Below the pieces are notes generated by a model that was not told the DNA's origin, did not search any database, and saw nothing but the letters and a program-made list of their open reading frames with translations. Below, piece by piece: positions 1-6,229 of a stretch of 11,226 nucleotides of DNA (positions are counted from its first letter, which is position 1; each line of letters starts with the position of its first letter). The position numbers were made by a program, and so were the translations under genes. The stretch comes from an uncultured bacterium (lineage in GTDB: Bacteria > Cyanobacteriota > Vampirovibrionia > Gastranaerophilales > Gastranaerophilaceae): positions 1-11,226 of the forward strand of contig CASELB010000036.1 of NCBI GenBank assembly GCA_949288685.1, given 5' to 3'.

Positions 1-570
1 GAGTTGTATAACGATAAAGGGTTTGCCGTTGATGAATTTATAAGTATATCATCAGCACCGTTTATGGAATTTACTATGCTGCAAGGGTTTTTAATCGGCT
101 TAAAAAAATCTGGCAGGGAAGAGTTTTTTAGGGATGTTAAAAACTTTGTACCTAAAATCAATAACTGGGCTGTCTGTGATACTTTTTGCGCATCTGTAAA
201 ACTAGTAAAAAAATATCCCGCCGAAACCTTTGAATTTACACAGAAGTATTTTAAGTCAAAAAAAGAGTATGAAATCAGGTTCGGTGTTGTAATTCTTTTG
301 ACATATTTTATTAACGATGAATATATTGATAGGGTTTTGGACATTCTTGTTAGCTTATCATCAAATGATTATTACGCTCAAATGGGTATAGCGTGGGCAT
401 TGTCGATTTGCTATGTTAATTATTTTGAGAAAACCCACGAGGTTGTTTCAAATTCAAATTTATTAAAAGAAATTAAAGTAAAGTCTGCAAGAAAAGTAAT
501 AGAATCACTAAGACCGACAAAAGAAGAAAAAGATTTTTTACGTAAGTATATCAAATCTTTGCAAAACTAA
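1..570 (+). CDS. DNA alkylation repair protein, AlkD-like HEAT-repeat family (5' truncated)
   Basis: The reading frame is open at base 1 and ends with TAA at 568-570, so this is the 3' part of a gene that begins outside the window. About 189 codons are visible; family members are usually about 220-230 aa, so some 40 residues are probably missing. The family (pfam08713) consists of alpha-helical HEAT-like DNA glycosylases that remove alkylated bases such as 3- or 7-alkylpurines. Diagnostic stretches are NNWAVCDTFC (codons near 157-186), whose W-x3-D spacing (Trp codon 166-168, Asp codon 178-180) matches the Trp/Asp pair of the AlkD active site, then EIRFGVVILL and DYYAQMGIAW. TTG at 4-6 could be an artificial start and is not proposed as the true one. 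The gene ends head to head with the minus-strand 81-aa gene, overlapping it by 3-4 bases. Family assignment is by motif recognition; substrate is not known. Confidence 0.82.
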   Translation, partial: ELYNDKGFAVDEFISISSAPFMEFTMLQGFLIGLKKSGREEFFRDVKNFVPKINNWAVCDTFCASVKLVKKYPAETFEFTQKYFKSKKEYEIRFGVVILLTYFINDEYIDRVLDILVSLSSNDYYAQMGIAWALSICYVNYFEKTHEVVSNSNLLKEIKVKSARKVIESLRPTKEEKDFLRKYIKSLQN

Positions 571-812
571 GTTTGACCTTCTGCAAATTCACCTTCATTA
601 AATTTTACAAGGCTGTCTAAGAACGCTTGTTTTTCTGCAATACGTTCAAAATTCCTTTTTATTTCTTCTAATTCTTCAAGCAGTGTTTGTAAATCTTTGC
701 GCCGTCTCTCTGTTTTAATCCCGTATAAATCACCCGGATTTTGTTTAACATCAAAATCTACCCAGTTTCCGCAAAAACATCCGTCCATAAAACGTCTTTT
801 GTCTTTGTTCAT
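567..812 (-). CDS. Small coiled-coil protein of unknown function, second gene of a sigma-28-type operon
   Basis: An 81-aa protein I do not recognise. It has a CFCG motif near the N terminus (C12, C14), a basic patch (residues 53-57 region upstream of the helix, TERRRKD) and a strongly helical, charged stretch at about residues 36-72 that looks like a coiled coil, followed by an acidic tail. There is no signal peptide or membrane segment. The start ATG (812-810) is preceded by AGGAGGG a few bases upstream, one of the best ribosome-binding sites in the window. The gene lies 15 bases after the 52-aa gene on the same strand, so the two are probably cotranscribed from the sigma-28-like promoter at 1070-1044. 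That promoter makes a flagellar or chemotaxis role plausible, for example a small chaperone or regulator, but the sequence itself shows no known domain. Confidence 0.75.
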   Translation of the reverse strand: MNKDKRRFMDGCFCGNWVDFDVKQNPGDLYGIKTERRRKDLQTLLEELEEIKRNFERIAEKQAFLDSLVKFNEGEFAEGQT

Positions 813-827
813 ATCCCTCCTATTCTG

Positions 828-986
828 CTATTGAGCGGCTTTTACAAACCACAATTTGGCAAGAGTCGCCCATACCCCGTTAATAGCATCTTCTATTTCT
901 TTCACTTCTCTAAACTCGTCAGAATTAAAATCAAATCCTGCCATTTCAGAGTATTCAACCATCATTTCATTTTCGTCTTTTAACAT
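828..986 (-). CDS. 52-aa acidic small protein, first gene of a sigma-28-type operon
   Basis: A short minus-strand reading frame starts at ATG 986-984 and stops at TAG 830-828 (52 aa). It begins MLKDENEMMVEYSEMAGFDF and ends in a Trp-containing helix (about residues 34-49, GVWATLAKLWFVKAA). Support for it being real comes from position: a GAGGT ribosome-binding site sits 7 bases before the ATG, a perfect sigma-28-type promoter lies about 50 bases upstream, and the next gene follows after 15 bases with its own strong ribosome-binding site. The first 32 residues are rich in Glu and Asp; the tail is amphipathic. No family is recognised. It could be a small partner or regulator for a flagellar component, which is inference from the promoter alone. 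Confidence 0.7.
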   Translation of the reverse strand: MLKDENEMMVEYSEMAGFDFNSDEFREVKEIEDAINGVWATLAKLWFVKAAQ

Positions 987-1043
987 TTCACATACCTCAC
1001 ATTCAACAGGCTATAACTTTATAAGTTTTTACTTACATATTAG

Positions 1044-1070
1044 TTATCGGCATTTTTTCAAAAAACTTTA
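1044..1070 (-). promoter_or_regulatory. Sigma-28 (FliA)-type flagellar promoter for the 52-aa/81-aa gene pair
   Basis: Read on the minus strand, the sequence is TAAAGTTT (1070-1063), an 11-base spacer (1062-1052) and GCCGATAA (1051-1044). This equals the classical enteric FliA consensus TAAAGTTT-N11-GCCGATAA at every defined position. The expected transcription start is near 1037, giving a leader of about 50 bases before ATG 986. A second copy with the same spacer precedes the other minus-strand gene (8360-8334). Confidence 0.85.
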
Positions 1071-1077
1071 GGATTTT

Positions 1078-1105
1078 TTGCAAAATATTAAGTTTTTGTT
1101 ACAAT
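1078..1105 (+). promoter_or_regulatory. Sigma-70-type promoter for rpiB-rsfS-TPR operon
   Basis: TTGCAA (1078-1083), a 16-base spacer and TACAAT (1100-1105) lie about 30 bases upstream of the expected leader for rpiB (ATG 1142). It is back to back with the sigma-28-type promoter of the minus-strand pair; the two -35 regions are about 8 bases apart. The -10 sits in a 15-base string (1093-1107) that recurs at 3580-3594. Confidence 0.6.
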
Positions 1106-1141
1106 TGATTATGTAAGGAACAAAAATAGTAAGATAGAATT

Positions 1142-1573
1142 ATGCAAATAATAATTGGTTCAGACCACGGCGGGTATAAATTAAAAGAAGAAATTGCGGA
1201 ATATTTAAAAGCAAAAGGTATAAGTGTATTTAATGCAGGTACGTACTCTATGGATTCGTGTGATTATCCTGTTATTGCAAAAGATGTTGCAAGGCGGGTT
1301 CTCGCAACAGAAGACAGTAAAGGTATACTCGTATGCGGTACCGGGATAGGTATGTCGATTGCTGCAAACAAAATTAAAGGTATTAGGGCGTCGCATTGTA
1401 CGGATACTTATACCGCACGTATGACTGTCCAGCATAATAATTCAAATATTTTGTGTCTGGGTGAACGTACAACAGGTACGGGGCTTGCGCTTGATATAGT
1501 TGATGCGTGGCTGAATGCAAAATTTGAAGCCGGCAGGCATCAGAGAAGAATAGATATGATTGAGGAAATATAA
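1142..1573 (+). CDS. rpiB: Ribose-5-phosphate isomerase B
   Basis: RpiB interconverts ribose 5-phosphate and ribulose 5-phosphate in the cytosolic pentose phosphate pathway. The 143-aa length is normal for the family. Visible signature elements are GSDHGGYKLK (residues 6-15, with the conserved D8 and H9), the catalytic loop CGTGIGMSIAANK (65-77, with C65 as the expected base for proton transfer and T67), and HNNSNILCLGER (98-109, phosphate/substrate-binding His and Asn). The C terminus has the usual R-HQRRI helix. ATG 1142 is chosen because it leads directly into the conserved first strand; the ribosome-binding site is weak (AAGATAG). The stop overlaps the rsfS start as TAATG, so the two are translationally coupled. 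Some RpiB-family proteins act on other sugars (LacAB, allose), but the motif set here is that of ordinary RpiB. Confidence 0.95.
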   Translation: MQIIIGSDHGGYKLKEEIAEYLKAKGISVFNAGTYSMDSCDYPVIAKDVARRVLATEDSKGILVCGTGIGMSIAANKIKGIRASHCTDTYTARMTVQHNNSNILCLGERTTGTGLALDIVDAWLNAKFEAGRHQRRIDMIEEI

Positions 1574-1968
1574 TGGAAGAGTTAACATCTTACAAATTTG
1601 CCTGTGCTGCTGCAAGAATATTGGATGAGAATAAGGCACAGAATATAAAAATACTTAATATCAGTAGTGTATCATCTTTTGCGGATTATTTTGTAATAGC
1701 ATCGTCAGATACTTCTACACAAATAAAAGCTCTTACACAAAATACTTCCGATACTATAAAGAAACTATTTAATCGTATTCCGTCGGGCAGAGAAGATGAT
1801 GCAAAGAATAAATGGAATTTGCTTGATTATGGTGATGTTGTAATTCATATTTTGCAAAATGCTGAACGCGAAAGTTATGCTATTGAAAAATTCTGGTCGC
1901 ATGCTTATAGTGTTGATAGAGAAGCATGGCTTGCAGAGTCAAAGGAATATTCAAAGTACGAAAATTAA
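1573..1968 (+). CDS. rsfS: Ribosomal silencing factor RsfS
   Basis: RsfS (Iojap/DUF143 family) binds ribosomal protein L14 (uL14) on the free 50S subunit and blocks joining of the subunits, lowering translation when nutrients are short. The 131-aa protein shows the family's hallmarks: SSFADYFVIAS (residues 34-44), an S-T-Q-I-K-A helix after it, WNLLDYGDVVIH (81-92) and RESYAIEKFW (99-108). The start ATG overlaps the rpiB stop by one base (TAATG) and has GAGG seven bases upstream, inside the rpiB end. The TPR gene begins 11 bases after its stop. The usual neighbours nadD or an HD-domain gene are not next to it here. Confidence 0.95.
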   Translation: MEELTSYKFACAAARILDENKAQNIKILNISSVSSFADYFVIASSDTSTQIKALTQNTSDTIKKLFNRIPSGREDDAKNKWNLLDYGDVVIHILQNAERESYAIEKFWSHAYSVDREAWLAESKEYSKYEN

Positions 1969-1979
1969 AGAGAGCGAAA

Positions 1980-3053
1980 ATGGACAAAAAAGATATTGAA
2001 AAGAAAATACAAGAAACCGTTTTATTGATGGCAAAAGAGCCTAAAAATACTGACCATTATCATGATTTAGCCAAGTATTATGCAATGGAAGGCTCGTTTG
2101 ATAAGGTTACATCGGTATATGAGAGTCTGCTGGAAATCGACCCTAAAGATGTACAGGCGCTTTTAAACCTCGGTAATATTCATTTTTATTCAAAAGATTT
2201 TAAAAAAGCTCTTAAGTATTATAATCAGGCAATGATAATTCAGCCTGGAAATTATCAGGTTTATTATAATCTCGGCAATACTTATGCCGAAATGAAAAAT
2301 TTTGCAAAAGCTCTTCATTTTTATAACAGGACGTTGGATTTTTATAATCAAACTCCTGATATATACAATGCAATAGGCATGCTTTATCACGATTTTGAGG
2401 ATTATGTTGAGGCAAAAGCGTATTATGAAAAGGCGCTTTCAATTGATCCTGAAAACTTAAGTGCGCTGGTTGATTTAGGGCACGTTAATTTTAAACTCTA
2501 TGATTACAATGAGGCGCTAAAGTATTATTTAAAAGTTTATAATCTCTCAAAAGATAATAAGACGGTTGCATTATGCGTTGCAAATACGTATGCTTTAACA
2601 AAAGACAAGGATAACAGTTACAAGACATTTGAAGAAGCGCTTAAACTTCCGGGGGATAATTACAAAGCATATATGTGTTATGCAATTGCAAGTTCTGATT
2701 TCGGAGATTATGATAAAGCGCTTAAGCTCTATAAAAAAGCAACCGAAGAAAATTCTAAAGATGCAACGGCATTTATCCTTGCAGGGAATTTATGTTCAAC
2801 ACTTAAGAAGTATAATGATGCTGAAGAGTACTATAAAAAAGCATTGCATATAAATAAAATGGATGCAAATCTATATGTATTAATCGGGAATATTTACTAT
2901 ATGAGAGGTGAAGTTGAACGTTCTATTCACTCATATAGAGCGGCTGTCCATATGAGACCGGAAAATGATGAGTATAAACTGGTGTTTATCCAAATTTTAA
3001 ACGATTATATGGAAGAAGCAAGAAAGGACGAAATAGTTTCAGATGTCGCATAA
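1980..3053 (+). CDS. Tetratricopeptide-repeat (TPR) protein
   Basis: A 357-aa soluble protein made almost entirely of about nine 34-residue TPR units. Typical copies are YYNLGNTYAEMKNFAKALHF followed by YN, IYNAIGMLYHDFEDYVEAKA and LYVLIGNIYYMRGEVERSIH, with the A/G-x-x-Y-x-x-G and A-L-x-x-Y-x-x-A-L-x-x-x-P pattern. TPR stacks form a superhelical scaffold for protein-protein contact, so the role is probably adaptor or assembly factor; the partner cannot be read from the sequence. I chose ATG 1980, 11 bases after rsfS and preceded by a GAGAG ribosome-binding site. An in-frame ATG at 1926 lies inside rsfS and would add 18 basic residues without TPR character. The last 11 bases overlap the next gene. 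There is no signal peptide or membrane segment. Confidence 0.9.
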   Translation: MDKKDIEKKIQETVLLMAKEPKNTDHYHDLAKYYAMEGSFDKVTSVYESLLEIDPKDVQALLNLGNIHFYSKDFKKALKYYNQAMIIQPGNYQVYYNLGNTYAEMKNFAKALHFYNRTLDFYNQTPDIYNAIGMLYHDFEDYVEAKAYYEKALSIDPENLSALVDLGHVNFKLYDYNEALKYYLKVYNLSKDNKTVALCVANTYALTKDKDNSYKTFEEALKLPGDNYKAYMCYAIASSDFGDYDKALKLYKKATEENSKDATAFILAGNLCSTLKKYNDAEEYYKKALHINKMDANLYVLIGNIYYMRGEVERSIHSYRAAVHMRPENDEYKLVFIQILNDYMEEARKDEIVSDVA

Positions 3054-3450
3054 CAAACCATATCCTATGGAATGTGTAATTTCTTGCCTTACTTATGTTA
3101 CTCTGGGCTGGGCGGGAATTGTTATTCTCGTAATTCAGGCAGTTACTAAAAAACAACCCACACAGTTTGTTATGTATCATATTTTGCAGTCTATTTTTCT
3201 GTGTTTCGGGTTTTATGTTGTGTCGGAATTGTTTGGGCTTTTATCCATACTTATTGCTCGCATCCCTGTAATTAATCTCATACCGGTACTTTTGAATATG
3301 CCTCTGGAATTATTATACGGACTTTCATTCATACAGGCTGTTTGCTATACTGTTATTATTTATTTAGCTTTGACCTCACTCTTTGGTAAATACAGTTTTC
3401 TTCCGTGGGTTTCAAATATAATTATTTACTGGCTTGGCGGTCGAAGATAA
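3043..3450 (+). CDS. Small multi-pass membrane protein, Tic20/DUF4870-like
   Basis: A 135-aa hydrophobic protein with about four predicted membrane helices (roughly residues 10-32, 43-72, 76-93 and 95-115) and a short basic C terminus. After helix 1 a hydrophilic loop (KKQPTQ) leads into FVMYHILQSIFLCFGF (42-57). A His-x-x-Q-S/A pattern at that place is typical of Tic20-family and DUF4870 membrane proteins, which occur widely in cyanobacteria and other bacteria. That link is recognition by pattern, not by full alignment. The start ATG overlaps the TPR gene by 11 bases and has only a distant AGGA, so translation is probably coupled to the TPR gene. The role is unknown; a membrane partner for the upstream TPR protein is a reasonable guess. 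It ends the operon. Confidence 0.78.
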   Translation: MSHNKPYPMECVISCLTYVTLGWAGIVILVIQAVTKKQPTQFVMYHILQSIFLCFGFYVVSELFGLLSILIARIPVINLIPVLLNMPLELLYGLSFIQAVCYTVIIYLALTSLFGKYSFLPWVSNIIIYWLGGRR

Positions 3451-3465
3451 TCTCTTTCGGATAAT

Positions 3466-3488
3466 AAAAAAGCCGTTGTAGGAACGGC
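3466..3488 (-). terminator. Rho-independent terminator oriented for minus-strand transcription
   Basis: A perfect 6-bp stem (GCCGTT 3472-3477 with AACGGC 3483-3488, loop of 5 bases) is followed, on the minus strand, by six T (A-run 3466-3471 on plus). On the plus strand the hairpin is followed by AATAACTC, so it is not a normal terminator for the operon ending at 3450, although the stem could still slow polymerase. No minus-strand gene lies to the right of it. Confidence 0.6.
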
Positions 3489-3634
3489 AATAACTCTCGT
3501 CATGATAAAGGAGTGGAGGAGAAAATAAAGAAAAGAGATTGATACTATTTATATTCCACACAATAATCGATATATAACATTTTTGTTACAATTGTTTACA
3601 TGGTTCTAAATCTTTTAAAAAATAGGCTTTCGAC

Positions 3635-3663
3635 TTGTTGTTTGCTTTATTGCGGCTTATAAA
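3635..3663 (+). promoter_or_regulatory. Sigma-70-type promoter for the 137-aa gene
   Basis: TTGTTG (3635-3640), a 17-base spacer and TATAAA (3658-3663) lie about 60 bases upstream of ATG 3727. The leader that would result contains two Shine-Dalgarno-like strings, AAGGAG (3703-3708, too far from the start) and AGGA (3718-3721, 5 bases from it). Confidence 0.6.
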
Positions 3664-3726
3664 AAGGCAATTTTTTTTAATCAAATTACTTTATATATTT
3701 ATAAGGAGCACAAGGATAGGATAACT

Positions 3727-4140
3727 ATGAGCACACAGGTAAACACCGATATAAAAATATTTAATAATACGGGAACTGCCGGAAGTGAACAATCAAAGGA
3801 ATTTGATTTTTCATCGGTAAATATCGGTGATATTATGCTTAATGGGTCTGCTTCTGAAAAAAAACGGCTTATGGCATTAATGGAAAAGGAAGGTGTAAGC
3901 CCGTTAAGAGCTTATCTGGCGTATGTAAAAGCTCACAATGAACCGATTAAAGAGGAAATTGCATATTATAAAAATGAAATTCATGATTCGAGATATGAAT
4001 TAAGCGCTCTGAAACGTGAATATCGTAATTCTGAAGATGCAGAAGAACAGGCAATGTTAAAAGAAATGATATCAGGAACTAAAAGAAATATCTGGGATAT
4101 GTGCAGAGCTAATGTAAGACGGGCATTTTCACTTGCGTAA
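3727..4140 (+). CDS. Hypothetical helical protein, 137 aa
   Basis: I do not recognise this protein. The first 25 residues are polar and low in structure-forming residues (Thr, Asn, Gly, Ser). Residues 42-70 look like a helical pair with SPLRAYLAYVKAH, and residues 71-115 form a long charged helix (IKEEIAYYKNEI, ELSALKREYR, EEQAMLKEM) that reads as a coiled coil. The tail is basic (ANVRRAF). There is no signal peptide, membrane segment or metal-binding cluster; the one cysteine is C126. ATG 3727 is supported by AGGA five bases upstream and by a promoter at 3635-3663. The histidine kinase gene starts 48 bases downstream on the same strand, so the two are probably cotranscribed. A link to signalling is possible but rests only on position. 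Confidence 0.8.
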   Translation: MSTQVNTDIKIFNNTGTAGSEQSKEFDFSSVNIGDIMLNGSASEKKRLMALMEKEGVSPLRAYLAYVKAHNEPIKEEIAYYKNEIHDSRYELSALKREYRNSEDAEEQAMLKEMISGTKRNIWDMCRANVRRAFSLA

Positions 4141-4188
4141 ATAAATTAGCCGGATAGGGAATAATTATTTTGTTTTTTCCGTAGTAAT

Positions 4189-4965
4189 ATGACTGCTATG
4201 GATACAGATTTGGAAAGTATGAGTAAAAAAGAACTCATAGAACTCATTACCCGCACGAAAAAAGAAACAATTAAGTACGTTAATAAATATTTAGAGGAAG
4301 AAGAAAAACAGGATATTTTAAGGATTGTTCTTCTAAAACTCTCTCATGAGTTTAAAACTCCGCTCAATTCAATAATCGGTTTTGCGGATATTTTGAAAAG
4401 CAGAACCAATGATGTTGATGATTACAGGTGCCTTAATAATATTTCGCATTCTTCTAAACACCTTCTGGCTCTTATACAAGATTTATTAGATGTAACCCGT
4501 TCTCAATATAAGCCCCTTGAACTTGTTAAAACAAATTTTAGTACAAGAGACGTTATTTATAATATAATAAGCGGGTTTCACGGTATAAATTTAAACTATA
4601 CACTGAGCGAAATAAAAATATTTGCAGACGAAACCCGCTTTAAGCAGGTAATTTATAACCTTATAAGCAATGCAGTAAAATTTAATAATGAAGGCGGCGA
4701 AATTCAAATAATAACATACGGTGACAAGGATTTTATTTTTGAAATAACTGATAGCGGTGATGGTATTGATGAGGCGGACAAGGAAATTATTTTTAATTTT
4801 TTTGCACAGGGTAACAGTGATGTTACAAAACGAAAATACGGGTGCGGTGTAGGGCTCTCATTATGTAAATCTATTGTTGAAGCCCACGGCGGAATAATTA
4901 ATGTTGAGTCTGTAAAGCACAGGGGAAGTACTTTTAAATTTTCGATACCTATACTAAAAGGCTAA
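4189..4965 (+). CDS. Cytosolic sensor-less histidine kinase (HisKA + HATPase_c)
   Basis: A 258-aa two-component kinase that autophosphorylates on His and passes the phosphate to a response regulator Asp. The N-terminal 45 residues are a charged helix with no membrane segment, PAS or other sensor domain. The HisKA dimerisation domain carries the H-box LSHEFKTPLNSIIGF (residues 51-65, phospho-acceptor H53). The ATP-binding domain has the N-box RFKQVIYNLISNAVKF (150-165), G1 box DSGDGID (188-194), F-box FNFFAQG (202-208) and G2 box YGCGVGLSL (217-225), so it appears catalytically complete. The start is uncertain: ATG 4189 has no clear ribosome-binding site, and in-frame ATG 4198 or 4219 (GGAAAG just before) would also leave the domains intact. 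No response regulator gene is beside it, so it is an orphan in this window and must get its signal from a partner protein. Confidence 0.92.
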   Translation: MTAMDTDLESMSKKELIELITRTKKETIKYVNKYLEEEEKQDILRIVLLKLSHEFKTPLNSIIGFADILKSRTNDVDDYRCLNNISHSSKHLLALIQDLLDVTRSQYKPLELVKTNFSTRDVIYNIISGFHGINLNYTLSEIKIFADETRFKQVIYNLISNAVKFNNEGGEIQIITYGDKDFIFEITDSGDGIDEADKEIIFNFFAQGNSDVTKRKYGCGVGLSLCKSIVEAHGGIINVESVKHRGSTFKFSIPILKG

Positions 4966-4977
4966 ATATTTATTACC

Positions 4978-5005
4978 TTGCAATGGGTAGATTATCGGGT
5001 ATAAT
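4978..5005 (+). promoter_or_regulatory. Strong sigma-70-type promoter for the VKOR-DsbA/queH/rfbA cluster
   Basis: TTGCAA (4978-4983), a 16-base spacer and a perfect TATAAT (5000-5005) precede ATG 5039, giving a leader of about 27 bases with TTAGGTG as ribosome-binding site. It starts only 13 bases after the kinase stop, so the downstream genes do not depend on the kinase promoter. Confidence 0.75.
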
Positions 5006-5038
5006 TTTTGTATTAAGAGATAGTTAGGTGTACTGATT

Positions 5039-6226
5039 ATGAATATTACAAAGAGAATGTGGCTGATAAGAATTATTGCATTAATCGGTCTTGCGTTGAG
5101 TATAGAGCTTGCTGTGGTTTACTATCATGCAAATTTTGATAAAGCGGCACTTTACAGTTTTTGCTCAATCAACGATTATATTGATTGTGACGGCGTTGCA
5201 AGGTCTGTGTATTCACAGTTTGCGGGAATTCCGCTTGCCTGGTGGGGAATTTTCTTTTATTTGTTTGTTTTATTTATGTCTGTTGTTGATAAAATAAACG
5301 CGCGCTGGAAAACTCCTTTTAGGGTTTTTAAGAATCCTATGGAATACTTATCCGTTCTGGGGGTAATATCTTTTGTAATATCAATGACACTTGCCGGTAT
5401 AAGTTTATATAAAATTGAAAAAATTTGTATATTATGTCTTGCAACATATTTTCTTGATTTTGCAATATCTCTTATTGCAACCGATTTTGCAAACGGCGGG
5501 TTTATAAAAAGTATAAAAACTTCTGTCCTTGATTTTATTGCAGGTGTAAAACAGTATGCCGTATTATTTACGGTTTGCTTACTCTGTGCGGTTGGTTTTT
5601 TGACATATACAAATATTACTTATGTTTTTACACCGCATCTTAAATTTGCAAGGGCAATAAATAAATTCAGTAAACAAAAAACAAATCCCTATAGTATTAC
5701 AGGAAATGTTCTCGGTGATAAAAACGGGAAAGTAAAAGTAATCCTTATTTCAGATTTTGTATGTCCTATGTGCAGAGTTACTAATATGATGTTACATAAA
5801 GCTGTAAAGGAATACAGCGGTATATATGTTGAACATTACAACTTCCCGCTTGATAAGGAGTGTAATTCAGATGTAGTTGCGCAGGTGCATGGCGGTGCCT
5901 GTATGTTATCCAGGATTGCTATCGCTGCAAAAAAACAGGGACATTACTGGGATATGGCATCAATGCTTTATGATACAAAACCTATTGAAACAAAGAAAAT
6001 CATAGATACGGCAAAGAAATTAAAACTTGATGAAAATCGTTTGTGGTATGACATAATATCTAAAGAAACAGAAAAAGAATTGCAGGCAGATATTGCGAAA
6101 TGCCAAAAACTTGATATTGAGGCAACCCCTGTTATGTACGTAAACGGTAAAAAATACGTCGGGTTAAGAGCGTATGAAGATATTGCTAAAATACTTGTAG
6201 AAAACGGGGCGCAAAAAAGAAGTTAA
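5039..6226 (+). CDS. VKOR-DsbA-like fusion: disulfide-bond-forming membrane protein
   Basis: A 395-aa fusion of a vitamin K epoxide reductase-type quinone-linked oxidase (the DsbB role) to a DsbA-like thioredoxin-fold domain. It should make disulfides in exported proteins and pass the electrons to membrane quinone. The VKOR part (about residues 5-150, four membrane helices) shows the loop pair C42 and C50 in SFCSINDYIDC, the conserved S56 after it with GIP (63-65), and the quinone-side pair CILC (130-133). A fifth helix at about 173-196 leads to the extracytoplasmic domain with the redox motif CPMC (242-245), further cysteines C275, C288 and C355, and the cis-proline in ATPVMYVNG (P364). All catalytic cysteines are present. 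Cyanobacteria and some other bacteria carry VKOR fused to a thioredoxin-like domain. queH starts three bases after the stop. Confidence 0.93.
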   Translation: MNITKRMWLIRIIALIGLALSIELAVVYYHANFDKAALYSFCSINDYIDCDGVARSVYSQFAGIPLAWWGIFFYLFVLFMSVVDKINARWKTPFRVFKNPMEYLSVLGVISFVISMTLAGISLYKIEKICILCLATYFLDFAISLIATDFANGGFIKSIKTSVLDFIAGVKQYAVLFTVCLLCAVGFLTYTNITYVFTPHLKFARAINKFSKQKTNPYSITGNVLGDKNGKVKVILISDFVCPMCRVTNMMLHKAVKEYSGIYVEHYNFPLDKECNSDVVAQVHGGACMLSRIAIAAKKQGHYWDMASMLYDTKPIETKKIIDTAKKLKLDENRLWYDIISKETEKELQADIAKCQKLDIEATPVMYVNGKKYVGLRAYEDIAKILVENGAQKRS

Positions 6227-6229
6227 GAA

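Larger units (their letters stand above)
3451..3726. other. Gene-free region of about 275 bases between the rpiB operon and the 137-aa gene
   Basis: No reading frame of credible size with a start and ribosome-binding site was found on either strand. The stretch contains the minus-oriented terminator hairpin (3466-3488), a purine-rich stretch at 3507-3538 with two Shine-Dalgarno-like strings (AAAGGAG, GGAGGAG) but no usable start codon at the right distance, the second copy of the 15-base string TTTTTGTTACAATTG (3580-3594), and the promoter at 3635-3663. The length, the lone minus-strand terminator and the AT-rich flanks leave room for a small RNA. Confidence 0.5.

Noticed and set aside
741..983. 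Plus-strand open frames opposite the two small minus-strand genes
   Set aside because: Their translations are low-complexity (Phe/Ser/His-rich) and they have no promoter or ribosome-binding site; the minus-strand frames have both.
1926..1979. ATG 1926 as the start of the TPR gene
   Set aside because: It lies inside rsfS and adds a basic segment without TPR character; ATG 1980 follows the rsfS stop with a GAGAG site.
3491..3540. Tiny reading frame ATGATAAAG... in the purine-rich stretch after the hairpin
   Set aside because: It stops after 8 codons and has no ribosome-binding site before the ATG; the GGAGGAG string has no start codon at a usable distance.
4144..4157. GCCGGATA before the histidine kinase as a sigma-28 -10
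   Set aside because: There is no TAAA 15 bases upstream and the octamer has an inserted G.
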